A stretch of DNA of 8,404 nucleotides from Proteiniphilum sp. GTDB taxonomy: Bacteria; Bacteroidota; Bacteroidia; Bacteroidales; Dysgonomonadaceae. Positions 1 through 7,900 of this stretch are shown piece after piece; positions within the stretch are counted from its first letter, which is position 1; every line of letters begins with the position of its first letter. The stretch spans positions 1-8,404 of the forward strand of contig JAAYFB010000045.1 in the NCBI GenBank assembly GCA_012728465.1, read 5' to 3'. The position numbers were made by a program, and so were the translations under genes. The notes below the pieces were generated by a model. The model was not told the origin of the DNA and did no database searches. It worked only from the letters and a program-made list of their open reading frames with translations.

Positions 1-1
1 A

Positions 2-169
2 TAAAAGCATTTGCACAAAAATAAATGCCATTTTCCAAACCATTTTTACTCATTCCCTAAATTTTTTGTGTCAACCATATTTGACTTTTGCTCATTGCCT
101 TTTTTGCGAGTGTCAATGTGATTTGAGTTTTGCTCATTGTCAAAAATGCACACCATTTTCATATATATT
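2..169. repeat. Degenerate 42-bp tandem repeat array at left window edge
   Basis: Two adjacent 42-nt units are seen at 44-85 and 86-127, and a third begins at 128 with TTTTGCTCATTG before diverging. Unit 1 and unit 2 match at roughly two thirds of positions by eye. The conserved blocks are TTTT-CTCATT, a central GTGTCAA and a terminal ATTTGA. A related block flanks the core on both sides: 16-35 and 141-160 match at 16 of 20 positions and lie 125 nt apart, close to three periods, so the array probably continues past the left edge. Read on the minus strand in one frame, the units give DNEQNSNHIDTRKK and then GNEQKSNMVDTKNL, a 14-residue pattern, followed by GNE and a stop at 46-48. This is either a decayed coding repeat or a dispersed intergenic repeat. 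No known family is recognised. Confidence 0.6.
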
Positions 170-279
170 TTTCTCTGATTTGCATTTGCCAATTGAATTG
201 GGATATTTATATAAATCAATGTGATGGTATGTAACCACAAATAGCCTATCTATCAAACAAATGCTACTATCCTTTTTAA

Positions 280-323
280 TACCTTTAGATGGTTATGCAT
301 AACAGCTCCTGCATGGCATAACA
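280..323 (+). promoter_or_regulatory. Candidate promoter -7 element with overlapping palindromic operator
   Basis: GTTATGCATAAC at 292-303 is a perfect 12-bp palindrome. Its right arm GCATAACA (297-304) recurs exactly at 316-323, 19 nt downstream, and ATAACA appears again at 346-351. Just upstream, TACCTTTA at 280-287 differs at one position from the Bacteroidota -7 consensus TAnnTTTG. If it were used, the palindrome would lie across the start of transcription, a typical place for a repressor site. No convincing -33 TTG/TTTG element is visible at the expected distance, so the promoter part is weak. The palindrome and repeated half-site are direct observations; the regulatory role is inference. 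Confidence 0.3.
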
Positions 324-411
324 TAGTGATAAGCAGCTACATATTATAACATAAATGCTTGCTGAACAATGTTGTGTATGGGATGTTTAGCTAATAAATA
401 CATAAAAATAT

Positions 412-418
412 AAGGAGA
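412..418 (+). promoter_or_regulatory. Strong Shine-Dalgarno sequence for the pirin gene
   Basis: AAGGAGA lies four nucleotides before the ATG at 423 and fixes that codon as the start. Most Bacteroidota genes lack a recognisable Shine-Dalgarno sequence and use A-rich leaders instead, as the glycosylase gene just downstream appears to do, so this site is noteworthy. Confidence 0.7.
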
Positions 419-422
419 CATT

Positions 423-1136
423 ATGAAAACAATTTACCACGCAGCAGACACTAGAGGACATTCTAATCATGGGTGGCTAAATAGCTGCCACACATTTAGT
501 TTTGCAAACTATTATGATGCCAATCGTATGAATTTTGGTGCTCTAAGAGTAATAAATGATGATACAGTTAGTCCTGGTCGTGGCTTTGGACAGCATCCTC
601 ATGCCAACATGGAGATTATAAGCATACCATTAGAAGGGGATTTGCAACATGAGGATAGCATGGGAAATAGTGGCATCATTAAGAAAGGCGAAGTGCAAGT
701 TATGAGTGCGGGTACTGGCATATATCATTCTGAAATGAATGCAAACAGAGACAAGGAGGTAAAGTTTCTTCAAATATGGATATTGCCACGAGATAAGAAT
801 GTAGAGCCAAGATACTCCCAACAATCAATTTTAAACAATGAAAAGCACAATGAGTTTCAACAAATAGTATCACCCAATAAGGAAGATGATGGTGCTTGGA
901 TTCATCAGGATGCATGGTTTAACCTAGCAAAATTTGATGAGGGAGTAAATAGAGAATATAAACTGCACCAAGAAGGCAATGGAGTTTATATCTTTGTGCT
1001 AGAAGGAAGTGCAAAAGTAGGGGACCAAGAGCTTAGTAGAAGAGATGGATTGGGAGTATATGACACTGATTCATTTACTTTGGAAGCTACTAAGGATGCT
1101 GAGATACTTTTGATAGAGGTTCCGATGACATTATAA
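423..1136 (+). CDS. Pirin-family bicupin protein (YhhW-like)
   Basis: This 237-residue protein is a full-length bacterial pirin of the YhhW type, a cytoplasmic metal-binding bicupin; the E. coli relative is about 230 residues. The N-terminal cupin carries the family signature. GFGQHPHANMEIIS (about 54-67) supplies His58 and His60, and VQVMSAGTGIYHSEMN (about 91-106) supplies His102 and Glu104, giving the three-His one-Glu metal site of pirins. The segment LEGDLQHEDSMGN (about 70-82) between them is also typical. The C-terminal cupin (about 165-237) is recognisable by GNGVYIFVLEGSAKVGDQEL but has no second metal site that I can see. There is no signal peptide. Some relatives have quercetin 2,3-dioxygenase activity in vitro, but the physiological substrate is generally unknown and cannot be read from the sequence. 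The gene ends in tandem in-frame stops (TAA TAA) and is followed after 17 nt by the glycosylase gene, so the two are probably co-transcribed. Confidence 0.95.
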   Translation: MKTIYHAADTRGHSNHGWLNSCHTFSFANYYDANRMNFGALRVINDDTVSPGRGFGQHPHANMEIISIPLEGDLQHEDSMGNSGIIKKGEVQVMSAGTGIYHSEMNANRDKEVKFLQIWILPRDKNVEPRYSQQSILNNEKHNEFQQIVSPNKEDDGAWIHQDAWFNLAKFDEGVNREYKLHQEGNGVYIFVLEGSAKVGDQELSRRDGLGVYDTDSFTLEATKDAEILLIEVPMTL

Positions 1137-1153
1137 TAACTAAGCAAAACAAT

Positions 1154-1852
1154 ATGTTAGATACATTTGCTAAAAGAGCAATCAATTTTAATAAAAACTT
1201 AGGATACTCTGGCGAATTGCCAGAGGACTTCCAGGTATTAAATCCTTTTCAAGACAATCCAGAAACTGTTAATGTTATGGAGCAGTTCTACAATAAGTTT
1301 TATAGCGATAATAATAAGCGTAGGTTTATTATTGGAATCAATCCAGGTCGTCATGGTGCTGGCACCACAGGTGTCCCCTTTACTGATACCAAGAGACTTA
1401 GCAATGTGTGCGGGATAGATATGGAGGGATCATACACACATGAGGTATCATCTGTGTTTGTATATGAAATGATTGAGCAATATGGTGGAGTGGAAAAATT
1501 TTATAGTCATTTCTTTATCAATTCACCTTTTCCATTGGCAATAATCAGAAAGAACAATAAAAACAAATGGGTAAATGCAAATTATTATGACGAACAGTAT
1601 TTATATGAAATGACTAAGGATTATATGGTGTCAATACTAAAACGTGAAGTTGAACTAGGCTTACATTGTGATGAAGTATTTGTTTTGGGTAAGAAGAATG
1701 CTGACTATGTGAGTCGATTAAATGCTGAAGCTAAGCTTTTCGAAAAGATAACTCCATTGGAGCATCCTAGATACATTCAGCAATATAAATCTAAAGACAA
1801 ACAACTATATATTGATAAGTATTTGATGGCATTTGATGGTAATGGTAATTGA
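1154..1852 (+). CDS. SMUG2-like DNA glycosylase (DUF4918-type, UDG superfamily)
   Basis: This 232-residue cytoplasmic protein looks like a single-domain member of the uracil-DNA glycosylase superfamily, closest to the SMUG2 group known from Pedobacter, and likely acts in base excision repair by removing uracil or related deaminated bases. Motif 1 is at about 60-78, IGINPGRHGAGTTGVPFTD, parallel to the SMUG1 motif with NPG and TGVPF. Asn63 is the predicted catalytic-site residue and Phe76 the predicted base-stacking residue. FINSPFPL at about 121-128 places Asn123 where SMUG1 has its base-recognising Asn before a CPL motif. Motif 2 is represented by EHPR (about 203-206), with His204 in place of the usual HPSPR-type loop; the shortened loop is as I recall for this subfamily, not verified. 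The ATG at 1154 has an A-rich leader and no Shine-Dalgarno sequence. It lies 17 nt behind the pirin gene, and its 3' end converges on sprA. Substrate range cannot be predicted. Confidence 0.85.
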   Translation: MLDTFAKRAINFNKNLGYSGELPEDFQVLNPFQDNPETVNVMEQFYNKFYSDNNKRRFIIGINPGRHGAGTTGVPFTDTKRLSNVCGIDMEGSYTHEVSSVFVYEMIEQYGGVEKFYSHFFINSPFPLAIIRKNNKNKWVNANYYDEQYLYEMTKDYMVSILKREVELGLHCDEVFVLGKKNADYVSRLNAEAKLFEKITPLEHPRYIQQYKSKDKQLYIDKYLMAFDGNGN

Positions 1853-1860
1853 TACCTTTG

Positions 1861-1906
1861 CGTGAGATATAATTACTCAAGCTAGTGATTCAAATTAAAT
1901 CTCATG
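1861..1906. terminator. Candidate bidirectional hairpin at the convergent gene junction
   Basis: CGTGAGATATAATT (1861-1874) is nearly the reverse complement of AATTAAATCTCATG (1893-1906). It gives a 14-position stem with 12 Watson-Crick pairs, one G-U pair and one A-A mismatch around an 18-nt loop. It lies between the glycosylase stop (1850-1852) and the end of sprA, and overlaps the last codons and stop of sprA (1882-1906). The position between convergent genes suits a terminator or 3'-end stabiliser serving both strands. Neither side has a clear U-tract, so intrinsic termination is uncertain. Confidence 0.4.
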
Positions 1907-4900
1907 CTCAATCCCGTATTAGTATTAGATGTGGAGTATGCTGATGAAGATACTAATGGGGTATTAATTATTTTATCAAAAAATGCTCGGAGTGTGAGCG
2001 AACGACTTAAAGCATAGTCGGCCGAAAACCTAATACTCATTGTTCGTATGCCACTAGTAGGCTGTGTGAAGCCTTCATCTATCTTTCTAATGAGAGCATT
2101 TGTGATTTTGTGAGAAAAGTCCAATCTAACATTCAAATCATTATTGAAGTCTCCTGCAAAGCTTCCATCGTTAGCATCATTATCTGAGTTTTGCAACGCT
2201 CTGGCACGTTGAGAAGCTCTTCTATTATTCTTCATAGAGTTTGAACCAAAGCCTATGATACGATTAAAATCTGCCACACGATACCCCACACCAACCACAA
2301 TATCATTGTCATTAGTTTCAACTATTTGATATGAACTAACATTTAGATTAATGGAACGAGTTCTATTAAGTCTGGCATTTACTGAAATATTATTGCTAAA
2401 TACACCTCTAGCTTCGACAAGGGGGTTGAAGCTCTCTATAATACTGACAGCACCTATATCGTAGGGCATAGAGGGTAGGGGCATTCCATTTAGTACATCA
2501 CGAATATAACCCAAATCGGAATTGTCACCCATAGATACCCAGTTGAGATGAGATGAGAAAGCCCCAACACGATATTGCGAAACATATTTATGTGTGACCA
2601 TAAATGACTTTAGCTCCGATTGAAGTTTGGGAGCCATCTGCAATAAGTTGTACGAAATATCCCAGTTTGGCATCATCGATAATATATTGGGGAAAGCCGT
2701 TAAAGCAATTTTATTTGCACTCTTGCCTGTATATGCGGCAATAAATGCAGGAATGAGAGCATCAGACGAATTAAGATTAACATCACCAACGGATGGATCA
2801 AAATCTTGGTTTCCCATTGGTGTGTCTGTAATAAAACCTTTGTTGGGATATTTAGAATTACTGTAATTGTCTCTAATTCTCTTTGCCACAACATCTCTAT
2901 TATCTAAAAAATTATTGAAAGCAGGTGATGTATAATTATTGTTTGAGCTTGATCCTTCAAATGCCGATTTGATAGATATTATACTAATGGCGTAACTACC
3001 TCCATATTGCTTTGGCATATCATCAAACATATATCTTACTTCTGTTCTTCTATTATTCTCATATAATGAGTTTAAATCAATTCTGAGTCCTCTGATGGGT
3101 TCAAGAGAAGCATCAATACGCAGATTTTTGGTGCTATTATAGATTGCTGGAGTAATATTGTTTTGATTTTTGATTAGCCAATTATTATCATTTGCTTTAT
3201 CAATAAACGACTCTCCACCCTCTAGCCCAAAAGCAAAGCCCAAGCCTGGAATCATCGAACCATTTAAATCAGATTGCCCAAAGAAGCTACCAATCATCGG
3301 ATCGAAACCAAATATATCTGTTCTAGATTTATATCCATAGTTGATATTAATATTTCGTAGCATCATTATCCCTCGTGCACCATATTGTGCTGCATTGTAT
3401 AACAGATTATTTTCATTTGTTCGGACAGGTACTATTGATAAATCTATAGCCACACTATCCCTATTTTGAATTGCTATGGTATTGTTATTTATGCGTTTGT
3501 ATTTAACCTTGTATTGCTTTCCGTTACTTCTAGCAGTTACCAATAGTTTACGACTATCCAAGTTGTGTGGCACAATGATATTCGAGTCAGATTTTAACAC
3601 AATAGTTTCAGTAAACCTTTTCTGTTCTGCTACTGGGGCTCTATTATTGTTGCTAGCATTAGAATTCCCTGCTGCATCAAATCTTTGATTAGTTTTCTTT
3701 AAAAAGCCTATTTTATTGTATAGCTGAACCATATTTAGTCTCCCATTCAATGTAAGCGACAGATCATTTTGAATGTTGTTACCCAAGTTTTCATCTTTAA
3801 TAAAAGCACCTCTCTCCCAACGATAACGAGCATTGTATGCTGCACTAGAGTTAATCCAATCTAATACAGGAATATTCTGAAATGGCAAATTATATGTTAC
3901 ATCAGCTGTTTGCTCATAGTTGAGTGGTTTGCCCAAGTTACGAATACTTTGATTTACGGAGTCTTTCCATATCTCGTAATCATCCCTATTTATTTTCTTG
4001 TTCACTTGCAGGTAAGGCTCTTCTATTTCTGCAATAGTTCCTGATCGGAATGATGTTTTCAGATTGCGTGTCAAATCCCATATTATAGAAAAATCTCTAT
4101 CCCAAAGGAAGTTGTGACTAAATGATAGGTAGTTAGAGTTAGACTCGGTTGTGCCAGACAAATATGCGTTTAAATCTCTCAATTGCGACTCTTGGTAGTT
4201 TCTAACCATGTTTGTGCTTAGCTGTATGTTATTTGGCAAATAATTAAAATTGAGCGACTTAATTAGTTTTAGCCAACCTGAAGTGCTAGTTATACTCTTG
4301 AAAGGCTCAAGTGGTTTCACAATAGGAGTATATGTATAATTAGCCTGAATACGTTGATTTAGATTATTATCATATTCCGTTTCGGGATTGCGATAATGGT
4401 TTTGACTGTATGAGTACCCAAAACTAAAGTTAGTAGGATCATATGGCATTGGGGTTTTGCTCCTTATGTCAATCTTTACATTGTTAAGGCTCAGGTTCTT
4501 GTTGAGCTGCATAACATTGGATATGTGTGTTATAGAGTCACGTTCTCTTTTGTCATCAATATCTTTTAATGATTCCGACAGTAATATATCCTTATTAAAA
4601 GGATCGTATTGTGCTGCAATAGACTGGTTAGAGTAGGAGTAGTATAAAGGGGCTTTCAACTTAACTGCCTTTGGTATAAATCGACCAATATCAACATTGA
4701 GAGCAATATTAAAGGATGACAAATCATCATTACGGCGTTGTAGCAAACTTTGGTCCAAAGCACCAAACCCTGCTGTCTCTTTTCTGCCTGATACATTTAC
4801 AGTACCTATATCTGAAAGTGCTACAAACATATTACCCTGTGCTGCCCATCCACCTTTTTCGTCAAACTCGCTAAGCCTAAGCTCATTTATCCACACCTCG

Positions 4901-7900
4901 CCCGACTTGTTCGAATTAGATCTGTTTCTAACACCAATCATAATTACTTTTACTTCAGCAAGTGAAGGATTACCCATGATTGTTATATTATTATCTGGTT
5001 TTTGTGGATCAGTTTCAGAATATGGAGTCATAAATGTTACACCACTTTCGCTACGCTTCTCTGCATTTCGTCGTAATTTCAGATTAGTGAGCAAATTCAA
5101 TGGAAAATCAAACATATTATTAATATTCCACACCTCTTCTTGATCTGAAACTATATGAGTATTATATTTGCCTTGTGGAGTGAGCTTTAGAGGTATTTCA
5201 TACTCATAATAATTGTTTCGATAATCAGACCCAATTCGCATGAATATACTCAGTTCATCATCATCAAGATTAGTATCATCGTTATTGAAAGCCTCAGCAT
5301 GCACAAACATTTGCAAGCGTTTGTATCTACGTAAGTCGTATATTGTGTTTTTGTAAATAGCTCGCGAGTCACCTGAATCGAGATTATCAATCTTTAGTGA
5401 TATAGATTGTTCGTTTTGCTGACGGAGTTGTGGTTGGCTTGGGTCAAGTATTCTACTAACTCCCGGAGGCAATACATAATTTACTGGTGTTTTGTCTCCA
5501 TTCTCTTCAATGTTTACAGTAGATAGTTCTATTTTACCCAAACCACTAACAGTTCCTCCCGAATTAATATCCTGTGTGTATGATCTCCATTCGCTTCGCA
5601 CTAGTTGTAGAGTCGCAAAACGTAGGAAAGTTGGCTCCTCAAAGTTTGTCAAAAACATTCGCATAAATCGAATATTATTGAAACCTTGAATGTTCCCAAC
5701 TCTTGTTTGATAATCACGAATAGGTATTTTAAATTGATACCAATTAACCGTTCCACTCTCCCCATTGCGAAGAGATACAGACACCTCACGCTTATCCACA
5801 ATATAGTTTTGCCCCACTTCCATTTTTTCTGGTCGCATCTCAATTTTATATTGATAGTATGACTCATTTTCATTTAATGTGTTATCGCTATCAATATCCT
5901 CCACATCGGGAGTAGTGCGAGCTGCTGTGGCAAAATTAGCTTCGTCGGGTGCAAGAGAGTTACCCTCAGTTCCATTATAATATTTGTATCTATCTAAAAT
6001 ACTAATCTCTGCCTTATCTTGCTCTTCACCTCTGAAGTGCCTAAAGTTATCTCCCGAAGGATCATTCAAGGGAGAGTGTTTATCATCACTCATTTTAGAA
6101 ATAGCATCTGGAGATAGTTTTGTTTTTATCTCATTTATATAATTGGAGTATGTTTCAAATTCTATCTCCTCTTTAGTGCTTAGTCCATTAAGACCAACAT
6201 CCTGAATTTTTCGTGCATCACTGCCTTGCGAGTTATCGAAAGCATAGACGGTAGATTGTCGTTTGGGATATTTACCCCACACGCTCCATCCCACAGCTGA
6301 AGGGTCATTATCAAGTGGTAGCCCATTTTCGAAAAACTTTTTCCCATCTTTAAGTATGTCTTCCGATATCTCTCCAAGATTGAAATATAAATCTCCACCA
6401 TTGGCGGTGCCTAGTTTGTCCTCTGCAAAGGGGTCCATTAGCCAAAACTCAATATACTCAATATTTGCCGCCTCAAAGTCTCGTGTATCCATCTTTCTGG
6501 TTATGCCACCCCATCTTTGTTTAGGATTGGTTAGCTTGCCATCCGAATCAATATTTGTGTCAAGGTTGTATGGACCACGTTCATTAGGATAAAATGAAAT
6601 ATTCATCACAGGTATTGTGGGTGGCTCACCATAAACAGCCTCTTTGTTTGGATAAATCTCCCTTTCATATACCTCTCTTACTCTGTGGTCGGATAGTTGT
6701 GTGACATCATTTTTGATGTGTGCAGGGGTTCTTGATGAGTTTCTTCGAGTAAAAAGCCCATCGATATAAAACCAAGCCATATGTGCTCTGTTCTTTCCAT
6801 AATCTATATTGTTGCTAAGAGTAGCTTCAGGAAAAAGACCCGTTGATGTGTTATTATATGGTGTGGCTGCTAGTGACCAACTGTATGGCGAACGTAAATC
6901 GATTGATGAGGTAGATGTCTCAAAGTCGTCAAGATATGAGTATCCTTGAGTATGTTTATTTGTGTAGTGCCCAGGTATCATGTGAGCAAACTCTATATTA
7001 GCTCCAATTTGAGATGGTGCTGTGGCCTCCACAAATGGCAACATATCCACCAGATTGGTAAGTGCATATGATTCTTTTTTGAATGATGTGTTAACACCCC
7101 ACAAGGTGTTACGAACAGATTCATCCGCAAAAGATGTTTTCATAGTTAAAGGTTTTTCATAATAGTGCATTATAGTAGCACCTACTGTTAGGTTTTTCGA
7201 AAAATCATAGGCCATATCAATCCCCATCATTGTCTTACGTTGCATATTAAACATTGACTGATTTTCTAGTGAAACATTAACAGGCGTTCCTGCATCAATG
7301 ATAGCTTGATTTATGATGCTAACTGTTCCTGACACATAGTCAACCGTGTAGTCAATTCCCTCAGTTAGAGTTTCACCACCAGCGGTAACTCTTACTGATC
7401 CTCTTGCCACGTTCATAGCTTCTAGGTTAATTTCGTTGCCCGATGTGCCTCGATATTCACCCGATAGTCTAAATTTATTTTTCTCCGCTACTTGTCTTGC
7501 CACAGTAAGTGTAGAGTCATAAAGCTCTTGATAGACATACTTATCAGCTATTGAATTGTTATTTATCTTCTCCCTCAGATGCGAACCAAAGGGCTCAACT
7601 ACGGGAAATATTATTCTTCCATTTTGAGACATTACTGTGTAGCCCTCCACAAAGTCAAATATGCCATCAGGGTAGGGGTCACTCTTAGAGTTTAACTTGT
7701 CCAAATTCATTACTCTAAGTAACAATTCGTTTTTTATATCACCTTCGGGAATATAGTTAAGATTTACCCCAGTGGTATCGCTTTGATAAGATATATTCAA
7801 TTTAAACTTATCCTTTTGAATATTGCTTGCTCCATATCCTAAGGCATATATGTTTTTCATCATCAAGTCCCATGTGTAAGCCTTGGGTGATAACGACACA

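Larger units (their letters stand above)
161..422. other. AT-rich intergenic leader upstream of the pirin gene
   Basis: No convincing gene is seen here. The stretch holds three perfect short palindromes: CCAATTGAATTGG at 189-201, ATTTATATAAAT at 205-216 and GTTATGCATAAC at 292-303. The all-AT one is likely to be chance in DNA of this composition; the two with G/C positions are less so. No tRNA-like or obvious riboswitch fold was recognised by eye. The stretch ends in a clear Shine-Dalgarno sequence just before the pirin start codon. It must contain the promoter of the pirin-glycosylase pair unless transcription enters from beyond the left edge. Confidence 0.5.

Noticed and set aside
16..23. 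Minus-strand TATTTTTG matching the Bacteroidota -7 consensus TAnnTTTG
   Set aside because: No -33 element at the right distance, AT-rich surroundings, and it lies within the repeat, so chance is the simpler explanation.
1..170. CRISPR array as an explanation for the 42-nt periodicity
   Set aside because: The units are contiguous and degenerate with no unique spacers between conserved repeats, and no cas gene is present in the window.
46..240. Minus-strand 64-codon open frame across the left-edge repeats, considered as a small protein gene
   Set aside because: No ribosome site, no recognisable family, and the frame is explained by the tandem repeats themselves. Kept only as a repeat finding.
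3630..3670. Asn-rich run in SprA (around SNASNNN) considered as a possible phase-variable repeat
   Set aside because: The underlying codons vary and do not form a simple nucleotide repeat; it looks like a loop insert in a barrel protein from an AT-rich genome.
4697..5143. Plus-strand 148-codon open frame inside sprA, considered as an antisense gene
   Set aside because: It lies wholly antisense to well-conserved SprA coding sequence, has no family resemblance and no start signal, and its Ser/Leu/Phe-rich composition is what the complement of this coding region would give.
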